A stretch of DNA of 38,535 nt from Chloroflexota bacterium (GCA_025354985.1 JANXLU010000004.1:1-38535); one strand, 5' to 3'; positions 7,496-16,612 are shown, numbered from the stretch's first letter. The notes: a model not told the origin generated them from the letters alone. Numbers and translations: made by a program.

Positions 7496-8008
7496 TTAAA
7501 TCTGGGGTTCCAGCATGCGCACACCGCGGGAACGGCGATCGGTTTCCCACGGATAGACGATGTATGCGTCGGTGACATCGGCGTGATACGTCGGCTTTTG
7601 ATTGGGAAACAGGGTTTGATTCGGCTTGTAGTGCAAGACCGCCATCTCCGGTCGCGCCCCATATGCCTGGAGCCTGCCGCGGACGGTCATGATGTGCCGG
7701 CCATGGGTCCAAACGTCATCGACCACCAGCACCCGGCGACCACGAACAATGGCATCCTCCGGGAACTGTACAAATGTGGGCCAAGCCAGCAAGCGGGGCG
7801 AATCATCCGCGGGGAATTCGACGGCGGCGACCAGAAGGTGTTTGATATTAAGCGCTTCGGCGATCATCCCGCCAGGAATAATGCCGCCACGGGTGACCAT
7901 GAGCAGTGAATCGTACGTACCCTGGAATTGGGGCAGCAGCTTGTCAATTAGTTGATCGACTTCAGCCCAACTCAGCACTTTTTGTTTCGGAGCTTCCTCG
8001 CGTCGCAT
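7496..8008 (-). CDS. Type I phosphoribosyltransferase (Gpt-like)
   Basis: A 170-residue cytoplasmic enzyme of the PRTase fold, which moves phosphoribose from PRPP to a base. The PRPP-binding motif is VLVVDDVWTHG (93-103), with the two acidic residues and the following TxG intact. The PPi loop appears as TRGGIIPGG (39-47). The pattern resembles xanthine/guanine-type salvage enzymes, but the base cannot be fixed from sequence. AAGGA sits upstream of the ATG. It is divergent from the LysM gene across 39 bp and heads the pair with the lamin-tail gene. Confidence 0.85.
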   Translation of the reverse strand: MRREEAPKQKVLSWAEVDQLIDKLLPQFQGTYDSLLMVTRGGIIPGGMIAEALNIKHLLVAAVEFPADDSPRLLAWPTFVQFPEDAIVRGRRVLVVDDVWTHGRHIMTVRGRLQAYGARPEMAVLHYKPNQTLFPNQKPTYHADVTDAYIVYPWETDRRSRGVRMLEPQI

Positions 8009-8032
8009 GGTTTTGATCCTTGGCGCAAATGG

Positions 8033-8038
8033 TATAAC
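8033..8038 (+). promoter_or_regulatory. -10-like TATAAC before the LysM lipoprotein gene
   Basis: TATAAC lies 9 nt before the ATG at 8048, within the 39-bp divergent gap. No Shine-Dalgarno is visible. A second in-frame ATG at 8042 is only 3 nt from the hexamer and is less likely to be the start. Confidence 0.4.
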
Positions 8039-8047
8039 ATAATGCGC

Positions 8048-8755
8048 ATGAAAATTAATGGCAAGCTTGGTTCCACCTTTGGTGTGGCAATAGCCTGCAT
8101 TATCAGCCTTTCAGCCTGTGGTCGGGTGCCGATCAGCAATGGCGTGCCCGCAACCCCGCTCCCAATTGTGTTGACGGGTCCATCAGGCGTGACCCAGCGC
8201 ACAATCGGGTCAAGTGATGCATCGGTGTTGCTTCCATTGGCCACTGCAACAACGGTTATTCCACCGACACAGCCAATTGCTTTGCCGATTCCCCCCACAA
8301 CTGTGGCTACGCCGCTGGCAACGAGCGTTCCGGCACCGGAGGTTCCCCAGCCAACAGCCGCGCCCCAACCGCAACCAACGCCAATTCCGCAGCCCGTTGC
8401 CGGCGCAGATACGGGTGACGTTGTGTGTAATGCGGTCTATCAGCATGTGGTGGCATCGGGTGAGAATTTGTTTCGGATTGCGTTGCGTTTCCGCACAAGT
8501 ATGGAGTCCATTGCAAACGCGAACGGAATTGACAACGTGGCACTGGTTCGAACAGGCCAAACCCTGAAGATCACGGCATGCGCACGCGTGCAAACACCCA
8601 CCAAGCCCCGGGCAGCGGGGTATTACGTGGTGCAGAACGGTGACAACCTGTTTCGCATCGGTCTGAAATATAACGTCAGCGTGCCAGATTTGATGACCGC
8701 CAACGGACTAAATTCGAACCTGATTATTCCCGGGCAGCGGATTTACCTGCCTTGA
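8048..8755 (+). CDS. Lipoprotein with two LysM domains
   Basis: A 235-residue secreted lipoprotein. The signal peptide ends in the lipobox LSAC with C24 as lipidation site. A Pro/Thr/Gln-rich linker (about 40-125) leads to two LysM peptidoglycan-binding repeats, at about 128-173 (YQHVVASGENLFRIALRF) and 190-235 (YYVVQNGDNLFRIGLKYN). No catalytic domain follows. It probably binds the cell wall. It is divergent from the phosphoribosyltransferase gene and convergent with the DUF3048 gene. Confidence 0.9.
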   Translation: MKINGKLGSTFGVAIACIISLSACGRVPISNGVPATPLPIVLTGPSGVTQRTIGSSDASVLLPLATATTVIPPTQPIALPIPPTTVATPLATSVPAPEVPQPTAAPQPQPTPIPQPVAGADTGDVVCNAVYQHVVASGENLFRIALRFRTSMESIANANGIDNVALVRTGQTLKITACARVQTPTKPRAAGYYVVQNGDNLFRIGLKYNVSVPDLMTANGLNSNLIIPGQRIYLP

Positions 8756-8777
8756 CCCGGGCTGGGACATTGATAGG

Positions 8778-9965
8778 CTAGCGAATCGCCTCTTTAAAAT
8801 CCACCGGCAGTAGCTGTACCCAGCTGTTGCCCGGCTTGAGCGGGATCTGTTTGCCGTCGAAATCTACAAACTCAAAAGCCGCGGTTGATGCGCTTCGTTT
8901 CCATTGCCCTTCAATGACGCGGCCATCACGCACAATTTTCGCGTTGCCCTGACCCCAAAGTTGTATCTCGATGGATTGGCTGCCTGTGACGTCCTCTTGT
9001 ATTAAGGTGGTGATGTGGGGTGCGTAGATCATGATCACATTTGCCACCGTCAACTGCTTGTTGGTCAACCGATCAACCTGGGGCGCACCAACCAGTGAAC
9101 GACCATACACCATGTTTGTCGGATCATAGGTCCAACCGACCGTACCCGATGTGTAGGGAATATCGACTTGTGTGGCCTCGCGGCCAACCGTCGGTGGCGT
9201 TACATCAAACTGGAAACCCGGGAAGGTGGTTCGCTGGTTGTTTCCCCGTGTTGTCAATTCTTTGCGCACGTCGATCGTGTTGCCAAATAAATTGTGCGGG
9301 ATTGGCGCGTCACCCGTGCGAAACATGGGACAACCCTGACATTCAAACGGGCCAAAATCTGAAATCATGGTCAGGTTGTTGGTGAAGCCCCACGAATTGC
9401 GCATCAACGGTTTGACGCCGGGGCTTGTTCCGCTACATATCAGAGCCGCATCAAAGATGGCGGGTAACTCGATGTCAATCAGGCGGCAACTGCGCACCGA
9501 GCCGACCTTGGTTACATCATTCGCAAGGAATAGCGCCGTAAACCGGGTTATGCCACCCTCGCTGTAATGCTCGAACACGATATCTGCTGCGCTCAGCCCG
9601 CTTTGCGGTCGAACTTCCGCGGTATTTGCGACCTTTATGAAGACGGGTCTGCGGTTGAGCTGGGCGGCGTCGCTGACGGTCAATCCCGTAAATGGATCAA
9701 CGTTTGGAGCGAGCTTCGCCGTCGTCTTTGGCAATGGAGAACGCAAAGCGCTATTGGGCGTGCTTGTTGCAGAGGGTGCGGGTGTTTCCGGGGTGGGTGA
9801 AGACGTTGGTACCTGCGTAGGGCTCGGCGCATAGATCGTGATGGCGATGGTCGTCGGGGGTACCGAGCTCGTGGGCGACGTAGTGGGCGCCGCGGGTGAG
9901 GCACAGGCACTCAAGAAAAACGGCAACGTTACAACCGTGGCACACAGCGCCCGCATAGTAATCAT
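8778..9965 (-). CDS. DUF3048 (YerB-like) lipoprotein
   Basis: A 395-residue lipoprotein. The signal peptide ends FFLSAC with C21 lipidated, followed by a Pro/Thr-rich linker of about 50 residues. The DUF3048 N-terminal domain starts at PNVDPFTGLTV and contains the family stretches RPVFIKVANTAEVRPQSGLS and VGSVRSCRLIDIELP. The C-terminal half carries VIMIYAPH and ends in WVQLLPVDF. The family includes Bacillus YerB; its biochemical role is not settled. TATAAT lies 8 nt before the start codon. The GT-C-like gene lies upstream on the same strand after 48 bp. Confidence 0.9.
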   Translation of the reverse strand: MITMRALCATVVTLPFFLSACASPAAPTTSPTSSVPPTTIAITIYAPSPTQVPTSSPTPETPAPSATSTPNSALRSPLPKTTAKLAPNVDPFTGLTVSDAAQLNRRPVFIKVANTAEVRPQSGLSAADIVFEHYSEGGITRFTALFLANDVTKVGSVRSCRLIDIELPAIFDAALICSGTSPGVKPLMRNSWGFTNNLTMISDFGPFECQGCPMFRTGDAPIPHNLFGNTIDVRKELTTRGNNQRTTFPGFQFDVTPPTVGREATQVDIPYTSGTVGWTYDPTNMVYGRSLVGAPQVDRLTNKQLTVANVIMIYAPHITTLIQEDVTGSQSIEIQLWGQGNAKIVRDGRVIEGQWKRSASTAAFEFVDFDGKQIPLKPGNSWVQLLPVDFKEAIR

Positions 9966-9973
9966 GACCTTAA

Positions 9974-9979
9974 ATTATA
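9974..9979 (-). promoter_or_regulatory. Consensus TATAAT before the DUF3048 gene
   Basis: TATAAT on the minus strand ends 8 nt before the ATG at 9965. It is a perfect -10, so the transcript would start almost at the start codon. AAGG lies 1-2 nt before the ATG, too close to serve as a Shine-Dalgarno. Confidence 0.6.
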
Positions 9980-10013
9980 GGTTGCGCGACTTTTTTAGGT
10001 GGTTTCGTCGCGA

Positions 10014-12383
10014 TCAGGGCAGATCAAATTCGTAGATCAAGCTGTTGTCGACTGCGGGCGCACCGCCAGCCGTGAAAGCCGCCACGCGTGGAAGCCCGAA
10101 TTGGGCGGCGTCGTAGAGGCCATAGCGGAGTGTGTAACGCCCAGGTTTCAGCGGGTAATTTGTGCTAAAGACGCGGTTATCGGCGATTAGCGTTCCAGGT
10201 TGCCACCACTGGGTGCCATAGAACCCGGCCACAGGTCGGCCATCGGCTTGGCCTATCAAGTTGTTTTGCTCGTCATACAACTGTGCAAATATTGTGTAAT
10301 CCCCAGGGATGGGTGCAGTTGTGAGCCACGTCATCGGAATGACCAATCCCGCCCCGGTTTGCCCGGGTTTGCCCACGGCTACGCTAGTTCTCCCCGGCTG
10401 CGTTGTGTTGGGAGCGAAAAAGGCTGAGGCTCCACTCAGTGTGGCGCCGGATTGGATGGGCACGGAAAGCGCTGCAACCTCGAATCGTTGGCGTCCGGTC
10501 AATTGACCCCGACCATCAAATGTGGCCAGGTTTTGTTTGTTTGAAAACTCGTAAAACCCCACGTCCATCCGAAGCACGGTCGGAACAGGTGCGTGCGTTT
10601 CCAGGCGCAGTCGATACCGATCGGCAATCACTTCACCGGTGCGCCAAAGGCTTGTTTGCCACATGCCACCCCCGGGTGTGCCGTCCAGCACGGCAACTTC
10701 GTTGTCCTGGGTGTCATAGAGCTTGATAAACAGACTGTAGTTTTTGGGCAGCGGCTTTAACGCCTGCCAATATAAGGTAATGTCCAAGCTCTCACCGGGA
10801 CCCAGCTGCGGATAGCGGGGTTGGGTGGTGAAACCAACCCAACGAATGGCATCGCCAAAGCGGATCTCGGTCCGCGAAACGGGGACAAAGCACGTGATGG
10901 TGGCGGTCTCAGTGGTCGCGCAGCCTTCGCCGGCAAGGGTGCCAAACTTGGGTGCGGCATAGGCCGGTCTGATGAACGCGATGGGCGCAATCGCTGCCAG
11001 CGCGGCCATCCCGACTGCCAAAATGCATGCGAGGGCCGGGGTTAAGCGGGCGAACGCACCGGCGTGAGTGCCAGACACAAGGCGTCCGAATTGATTCAAG
11101 CATGTGTGCAGACCAATCGAGAACGCCACGGAAATAATTGTGATGACCGGGAAGAGCAACCGACCCTGGCTGGCAAAGGTTAGGCTGGTCCAGCGCAGGA
11201 ATGCGATAAAGGACCCGACAAGGAGCGCAACACACATGGCAACGGCGAGGGTGGTTGCGGGAGACCGGTGCAGATTGGCTTTACGAACACGTAGTCTGGA
11301 AATACATGCAAGGCCATCGATCACCAGACCCAGTACGGCCAGACCTCCCAAGCCGGTTAGCGCGAGATACACCCAATCCCACATTGGGATGTTTACCGCA
11401 CCAAACAAACCCCAATAGGCCTTGTAGAAGCCGTCCCATTCGCTGAGCAACTCTTGAGCGGTGGCGATATGATCGCGCGCACCGGCAATTTGCACCATCA
11501 TTTGGGTGCCGGTCGGTTCGCCATATAGCAGCCAATTGCGGGCATAAAACCAGCCGGCGATGAGTGCGATCAAGAGCGCCATGGTCACGAGTGGCGCCAG
11601 ACCGGTCCGCGGCTTTGTTTGCAAGGCGCGAACCACCAAAAAGCCCGGGATGATCACAGCCGGCACCAGACCACTGGTTTTAGCCAGCGCACCACCACCG
11701 AGGACGCACCCAAGCAGCAGTGCGCTGCGCATAGTGGCGCCGTTTCTTAACGCAATTAGCGCCAGCAACACGGCCACGGATGCCAGCATCGTGACCAGGT
11801 TGTCGTTGTTTACCGAGGCGCTTATGAATAGAAACATGGGGTTAAACGCGGTCAGCGCGGCTGACAAACTTGCGATTGAGCGTTGATTTCGGCTTGGTGC
11901 GAGCCGCAACCCTATGTGCCAACTGCAGGCCACCGTTATAGCGCCCATCATTACCCCAAGCAACCGCATCACATGGACAAACAAGGATGCCCCGCGCCAG
12001 GGCCAATACTCCATTGCAGTATGCAACAGCATGTTGCGGTTGTCGGTGGCATCTGCGCGACCGATGTTGCGCGTGTGAGGATTTTCTATTGCAAGCGCCC
12101 GAAAGTCAGATAATCCAATGGGTTGGGCGATTAGGCCTGCCAGAAAGTAATAGAGCGGTGGCTGGCTACCCTCCTGCTCAAAGAACTCATGGTGCGCGGG
12201 ATTTTGAATCGGAAGCCCGCGACCCTGCCATAGATACTCCACCACAGCAACATGACGCAGCTCATCAGACGCCTCAAAGATGGGCGTGTTGATTGAGTAC
12301 AGCACGCCCATCAACACAAAGGCTGGCAGGATCGCCCATAACGGTGAGCGAAACGAGGCGAAAGGTTTGATGGGCAAACGCAT
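10014..12383 (-). CDS. Large GT-C-like membrane protein (DUF2142/ArnT-like)
   Basis: A 789-residue protein with about ten or more transmembrane helices in its first 500 residues and a soluble C-terminal part of about 290 residues. The first outer loop carries IFEASDELRHVAVVEYLW and then SQPPLYYFLAG, the acidic-loop layout of GT-C glycosyltransferases that use lipid-linked sugars. The C-terminal part looks like two similar beta-sandwich units, each with an LxITLYWQALKPLPxxYxLFIKLYD-like pattern (compare WLTTAPIPGDYTIFAQLYD). Substrate and acceptor are unknown; a role in envelope glycan or protein glycosylation is inference. It is divergent from degV. Confidence 0.8.
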   Translation of the reverse strand: MRLPIKPFASFRSPLWAILPAFVLMGVLYSINTPIFEASDELRHVAVVEYLWQGRGLPIQNPAHHEFFEQEGSQPPLYYFLAGLIAQPIGLSDFRALAIENPHTRNIGRADATDNRNMLLHTAMEYWPWRGASLFVHVMRLLGVMMGAITVACSWHIGLRLAPSRNQRSIASLSAALTAFNPMFLFISASVNNDNLVTMLASVAVLLALIALRNGATMRSALLLGCVLGGGALAKTSGLVPAVIIPGFLVVRALQTKPRTGLAPLVTMALLIALIAGWFYARNWLLYGEPTGTQMMVQIAGARDHIATAQELLSEWDGFYKAYWGLFGAVNIPMWDWVYLALTGLGGLAVLGLVIDGLACISRLRVRKANLHRSPATTLAVAMCVALLVGSFIAFLRWTSLTFASQGRLLFPVITIISVAFSIGLHTCLNQFGRLVSGTHAGAFARLTPALACILAVGMAALAAIAPIAFIRPAYAAPKFGTLAGEGCATTETATITCFVPVSRTEIRFGDAIRWVGFTTQPRYPQLGPGESLDITLYWQALKPLPKNYSLFIKLYDTQDNEVAVLDGTPGGGMWQTSLWRTGEVIADRYRLRLETHAPVPTVLRMDVGFYEFSNKQNLATFDGRGQLTGRQRFEVAALSVPIQSGATLSGASAFFAPNTTQPGRTSVAVGKPGQTGAGLVIPMTWLTTAPIPGDYTIFAQLYDEQNNLIGQADGRPVAGFYGTQWWQPGTLIADNRVFSTNYPLKPGRYTLRYGLYDAAQFGLPRVAAFTAGGAPAVDNSLIYEFDLP

Positions 12384-12437
12384 AAATCGTGTGTAAACTC
12401 TCCATTAACTTTAACATTTGTTCGAGATCAGCAAACT

Positions 12438-13274
12438 ATGTTTCGATTTATTACAGATTCTGTCAGCGGAGTGCTACCAAGCCAGCAAGATGCCCTAAAC
12501 ATCGCTAGCATCGTCCCCAGCTATGTGCGGTTTGGCGATGATAGTTATCGGGAGAACGTGGACATGAGTGCGGCCGAGTTTCAGGCGCGCTTGAAGAGCG
12601 ATCCGCGGTTCCCAACGACATCCGCGCCATCGGTCGGTGAATTTGCCGAGGTTTTTGAACGATTCAAGACAGACGACATTGTGTGTGTGAATGTAAGCCG
12701 CGAACTAAGCGGCACGGTGACCGCCGCGGAAAACGCCGCGGCAATGATTGAAGGCGGGAGGATTGCCGTTATTGATTCACGGAGCGCAAGCGCAGGTCAA
12801 CTGCTGCTTTTACAGGCGGCGCAACGCATGGCCGCGGCGGGATTGAGCCTGGCGGAGGTTAAGTCCGGGGTTGAGGCGCTTACGTCCAAGGTAAAAGTGC
12901 ACATTGTGGTGGATACACTTGAAAATCTCAGGCGGGGTGGACGAATTGGTGGCGCACAGGCCCTGATCGGCGGATTGTTGCAATTCAAGCCTCTGCTTAC
13001 GGTTAAGAATGGACGCCTAGAACCGCTTGAACGCGTGCGCACGTATGGCAAGGCCGTCGCCCGATTGGTCGAGATTTCATCCGCAGATTTGAAGGGGCGG
13101 GTTAAGCCAAATTACATCGTGATACATGCGGCCGCCGGTGCGGCGGCCAGCCAGCTGGCGGTGGATCTCGCCGGAATCCTCAAGACGGATGTTCCAATGA
13201 CGATTGAAGTGGGTGCAAGTGTGGCGGCGCACATCGGACCGGGCGCCCTGGGCGTGGCCTATTTGAACGACTAA
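12438..13274 (+). CDS. DegV family fatty-acid-binding protein
   Basis: A 278-residue protein of the DegV/FakB family, which binds fatty acids and presents them to a FakA kinase. The N-terminal FITDSVSGVLPS and the ligand-contact stretch TTSAPSVGEF (60-69) match the family, as do SRELSGTVTAAENAA and VDTLENLRRGGRIG in the middle. Length and order are typical. No fakA is in the window. The stop lies 1 nt before the GTG of the DUF112-type membrane gene, so the two form an operon. The name degV is not used because it marks the family rather than a proven role. Confidence 0.9.
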   Translation: MFRFITDSVSGVLPSQQDALNIASIVPSYVRFGDDSYRENVDMSAAEFQARLKSDPRFPTTSAPSVGEFAEVFERFKTDDIVCVNVSRELSGTVTAAENAAAMIEGGRIAVIDSRSASAGQLLLLQAAQRMAAAGLSLAEVKSGVEALTSKVKVHIVVDTLENLRRGGRIGGAQALIGGLLQFKPLLTVKNGRLEPLERVRTYGKAVARLVEISSADLKGRVKPNYIVIHAAAGAAASQLAVDLAGILKTDVPMTIEVGASVAAHIGPGALGVAYLND

Positions 13275-13275
13275 G

Positions 13276-14574
13276 GTGGATGCCGCCGGTCTGATCACCA
13301 TGGCCCTCGGGGGAATGGCGCTTGGTATAGTCATCGGTGTCATTCCCGGGTTGCACCTGTATCACGCCGCTGGCGCCGCGGTTCTGCTTGTTTCGGAAGG
13401 AAGGGTGCAAATAGCCGGCGAGGCGATGGGCTTTCTGTTGGTTGGTGCGGCGGTTGGCTGGAGCTTTTCAAGCTTGATACCCGCGGTGTTCTTGTTTGCG
13501 CCGGATGAGCTAACTGCAAACAGCCAGCCACCGGCGGCAAAATTGCTGTATGCAGGGCATGGGCTGGATGCGCTGAACATTATGGCCTTGGGCGAGTTGT
13601 TCGCGGTGCTGATGCTTGCTGCGCTTGCGCCATTTGCCGATTCGTTGCTGCGGCCATTAGGGCAAATCATTGGGCCCCATCTTGGATGGATGCTTGTTGC
13701 GGTCGTGGGGCTATTACTGGTTGGCGAGTGGCCGCGTGGCACGACGTTGGGTTCGGCTTGGGCGGGTTTGGGTGCCGGTCTGCTCACATTTACCCTTAGC
13801 GGGATTGTCGGCGTGGTGCTGACGCTCAGGAGCCCGATTGTCATCGAGCGCGCCTTTCAAAATTTGTTGCCCGCATTTACGGGTTTGTTTACGATTCCGT
13901 CCGTTTTGGCTGCGCTGTGGAGGCCTGAACGCGTGCCGCCCCAATCAAAACCCGCCAACCCGTTGAACACGGGTTCGTTAGCCAGGGGCGCGGCAACCGG
14001 TGTGTTGGGCGGATTGTTTGCTGGTTTCCTACCGGTCGTGAGCGGAGGCATCGGCGGTTTGTTGGCCGGGCAGGCAACTGCGTTGCGGAATGAATCTCAG
14101 TTTCTGGCCAGCCAGGGTGCGAACCGTGCTGCATATACCCTGGGCGGCGCGCTACTGTTGTTTGCTCCGGGCGTCGGGCTCACCCGGGGTGGGCTGTCAT
14201 GGATGCTCTCTTCCATTTTTGTGCCATACGGGCCGCGGCTTTTCGCGCTCGCCGTGGGCGCTGTGTGTCTGTGTTCGATCGCGGCCTTCGGGCTGTGTCT
14301 ATTCATGGGGGTGATTTCGGCGAAGTATGTGTCATTGATTCCGACGCGACGGCTGGCCGGTTTCTCGTTGGTGGTGTCAACCTTGGTCACCCTTGGGTTC
14401 ACCGGTGTGGCTGGTCTGATCGTGTTTGCCATTTGCATTCCGATTGGATTGATTCCGGTGCTATTTGGGACCCGCCGCATGAATGCGCTTGGAATTATTT
14501 TGGTGCCTGCCACGCTGGGCATGAATGGTCTGCTTATCCCGTTCGCGCAGTTGCTCGGCTTAATCCCGAGCTGA
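13276..14574 (+). CDS. DUF112/TctA-type multi-helix membrane protein
   Basis: A 432-residue protein with ten or more transmembrane helices. The first reentrant segment reads LGIVIGVIPGLHLYH (16-30); the PGLH motif is typical of the archaeal-type DUF112 branch of the TctA family, the large permease subunit of tripartite tricarboxylate transporters. No TctB or TctC partner is nearby. The start is a GTG one base after the DegV stop, so the two are probably co-expressed; a lipid-related role is speculative. The stop codon lies inside a strong hairpin. Archaeal likeness suggests possible transfer, untested here. Confidence 0.75.
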   Translation: MDAAGLITMALGGMALGIVIGVIPGLHLYHAAGAAVLLVSEGRVQIAGEAMGFLLVGAAVGWSFSSLIPAVFLFAPDELTANSQPPAAKLLYAGHGLDALNIMALGELFAVLMLAALAPFADSLLRPLGQIIGPHLGWMLVAVVGLLLVGEWPRGTTLGSAWAGLGAGLLTFTLSGIVGVVLTLRSPIVIERAFQNLLPAFTGLFTIPSVLAALWRPERVPPQSKPANPLNTGSLARGAATGVLGGLFAGFLPVVSGGIGGLLAGQATALRNESQFLASQGANRAAYTLGGALLLFAPGVGLTRGGLSWMLSSIFVPYGPRLFALAVGAVCLCSIAAFGLCLFMGVISAKYVSLIPTRRLAGFSLVVSTLVTLGFTGVAGLIVFAICIPIGLIPVLFGTRRMNALGIILVPATLGMNGLLIPFAQLLGLIPS

Positions 14575-14607
14575 GCGCGAGGATTATCACGCGCTCAGCT
14601 CGGGATT
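14562..14607. terminator. Terminator hairpin containing a stop codon
   Basis: An 18-bp perfect stem (14562-14579 with 14590-14607; arms AATCCCGAGCTGAGCGCG and CGCGCTCAGCTCGGGATT), loop 10 nt. The stop TGA of the DUF112-type gene is within the left arm. The hairpin ends 5 nt before the end of the convergent aldo/keto reductase gene. It probably serves both genes. Confidence 0.9.
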
Positions 14608-14612
14608 TATCG

Positions 14613-15554
14613 TTACTGTACGGCTGTTTCAATGGCCGCAAGTACGTCAGGTGTCAGATGGGGTACGACTTCCAGAGACTTTAGGGAATCCTGTAACTGA
14701 GACGCTTTTGTGGCGCCTGTTATTGCAGTTGTGACGTGGGGATTTTTGAGGACCCAAGCCATTGCTAGCTGGGCCATGGTGCAGCCGAGACCATCCGCTA
14801 TGGGCAAGAGTAGACTCACACGGGCCAGATCCTCGGGTTTCAGCCTTTGTGACTTGAACCATGCGGCGTCAAACCCGGTTCGTGTGGCAGCCTCACCACG
14901 GTTGTATTTCCCGGTCAAGGCCCCGGCAGCCAAGGGAGACCAAACCGTGGTGCCCAAGCCCATTAGTGGGTACAACGGCAAATAGTCAATTTCGACCTTT
15001 CTCCGCTGCAACAGGTTGTATTCGGGTTGCTCCATTTGTGGGGGCAGCAGATGATGTTGACGCGCCACCGCATAGGCCTCCGTCAGTTGTTGTGCACTCC
15101 ATTCGCTAGTCCCCCAATACAGCACTTTGCCCGAACGCACCAAATTGTCCATCGTCCACACGGTTTCTTCAATCGGAGTGTTTGGATCCGGGCGATGGCA
15201 AAATAACAAGTCAACATAATCGGTTTGCAGGCGCTTAAGTTCTTTGTGCAAGCCCTCAACAATGTGCTTGCGCGAGAGGCCGCTATCATTGGGACCGCTG
15301 CCACCCCAGAACACTTTCGTGCTGAGCACTAGTGACTCGCGCGGGAGCCCATGAACCAGGTTGCCGACGGCCGCGGAAGATGCCCCGTCGCCGTAGATTT
15401 CGGCATTGTCAATAAAGTTAATTCCGCCATCAAGCGCAACTTTGAGGATTGCGCGAGATGTTGCTTCATCCACATGCTGACCAAACGTCGCCCACGAGCC
15501 AATCGAGATCACACTGAGTTTCAGCCCGGCACTGCCAAGTCTTTTATATTCCAT
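14613..15554 (-). CDS. Aldo/keto reductase, Kv-beta/YghZ-like
   Basis: A 313-residue NAD(P)H-dependent oxidoreductase of the TIM-barrel AKR superfamily. The catalytic tetrad is complete: D49, Y54 (FIDNAEIYGDG), K80 (LSTKVFWGG) and H120 (LLFCHRPDPNTP). The stretches GLSRKHIVEGL and VLYWGTSEWSAQQL are characteristic of the branch related to potassium-channel beta subunits and YghZ. The substrate is unknown. It shares a 20-bp gap with the divergent second AKR gene, so the two are probably regulated together. Confidence 0.92.
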   Translation of the reverse strand: MEYKRLGSAGLKLSVISIGSWATFGQHVDEATSRAILKVALDGGINFIDNAEIYGDGASSAAVGNLVHGLPRESLVLSTKVFWGGSGPNDSGLSRKHIVEGLHKELKRLQTDYVDLLFCHRPDPNTPIEETVWTMDNLVRSGKVLYWGTSEWSAQQLTEAYAVARQHHLLPPQMEQPEYNLLQRRKVEIDYLPLYPLMGLGTTVWSPLAAGALTGKYNRGEAATRTGFDAAWFKSQRLKPEDLARVSLLLPIADGLGCTMAQLAMAWVLKNPHVTTAITGATKASQLQDSLKSLEVVPHLTPDVLAAIETAVQ

Positions 15555-15574
15555 ATTCGATTATTATCATTGGC
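15555..15574. promoter_or_regulatory. 20-bp divergent promoter with a shared -10 core
   Basis: Only 20 bp separate the two start codons. TATTAT (15562-15567) ends 7 nt before the plus-strand ATG at 15575. GATAAT on the minus strand (15568-15563) ends 8 nt before the minus-strand ATG at 15554. The two -10 hexamers cover the same bases, so both transcripts must be essentially leaderless and initiation on one strand should exclude the other. The -35 elements would lie inside the opposite genes. Confidence 0.55.
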
Positions 15575-16612
15575 ATGGAATATCGATTTTTGGGAGGTTC
15601 TGGATTTCGCGTGCCGGTTTTGACGTTTGGCACGGGCACGTTTGGCACCGGTGTGCGTGCATGGGGCGCAAGTGATGCAGCGGAGGCCACCCGGCTTGTT
15701 GATATCTGTCTCGATGCGGGTTTAACCATGTTTGACAGCGCCGATGTTTATTCCAAAGGCGTGTCTGAGGAAACGCTGGGCAAGGCGATTGCCGGTCGAA
15801 GGGACAAGGTCTTGATCTCGACCAAGGGGACATTTGGGTTTGGCTCGGGACCAAACGATGTGGGTTCCTCGCGCTATCACCTCATTGCATCGGTGGAGGG
15901 CAGCCTGAAACGCCTGGGAACAGATTACATAGACTTGTATCAATTGCATGCGTTTGACGCAAAAACACCCGTCGAAGAGACCATGCAAACCCTGACAGAC
16001 CTGGTGCGCGCCGGAAAAATTCGGTATGTGGGCTGCTCAAACTTTTCCGGGTGGCATCTGATGAAATCGCTTGCAATTTCAGAGAAGTATGGGCTTGTGC
16101 GTCACGTTGCGCATCAGGCCTATTATTCATTGATCGGACGTGAGTATGAGTGGGAGCTCATGCCACTGGGTGTGGATCAACGCGTGGGGGCCGTGGTTTG
16201 GAGCCCGCTTGGTTGGGGACGATTGACCGGAAAAGTTCGCCGCGGTCAGCCGTTACCGGCAGTTTCCCGTCTAAACGACAAGGCGGATACCGCAGGCGGG
16301 CCGCCGGTGCCCGACGATTATTTATACAAAGTCGTGGATGCGCTTGATCTCGTGGCAAAGGAGACTGGCAGAACCGTGCCGCAAATCGCCCTAAACTGGC
16401 TGTTGCAGCGACCTACCGTGGCGACCCTCGTAATTGGGGCACGAACCGAGGCGCAACTGCGCGACAACCTGGGCGCAGTCGATTGGCAGCTTGCACCGGA
16501 GCACGTCGCACTTCTGGAGGCGGCAAGCGCAGTATCCCCAGTTTATCCCTATTGGCATCAACATTCATTTACAAGTCGCAATCCGTTTCCGACTAATATT
16601 AGCTGGCGTTAG
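15575..16612 (+). CDS. Aldo/keto reductase
   Basis: A 345-residue AKR enzyme, different in sequence from its divergent neighbour. The tetrad is D54, Y59 (MFDSADVYSKG), K84 (LISTKGTFG) and H125 (LYQLHAFDA). VGCSNFSGWHL and VIGARTEAQLRDNL mark the NADP(H)-binding C-terminal part. The length fits the AKR11/AKR12-like groups. The ATG at 15575 has TATTAT 7 nt upstream and no Shine-Dalgarno. The substrate is unknown. A small conserved gene starts 60 nt downstream. Confidence 0.92.
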   Translation: MEYRFLGGSGFRVPVLTFGTGTFGTGVRAWGASDAAEATRLVDICLDAGLTMFDSADVYSKGVSEETLGKAIAGRRDKVLISTKGTFGFGSGPNDVGSSRYHLIASVEGSLKRLGTDYIDLYQLHAFDAKTPVEETMQTLTDLVRAGKIRYVGCSNFSGWHLMKSLAISEKYGLVRHVAHQAYYSLIGREYEWELMPLGVDQRVGAVVWSPLGWGRLTGKVRRGQPLPAVSRLNDKADTAGGPPVPDDYLYKVVDALDLVAKETGRTVPQIALNWLLQRPTVATLVIGARTEAQLRDNLGAVDWQLAPEHVALLEAASAVSPVYPYWHQHSFTSRNPFPTNISWR

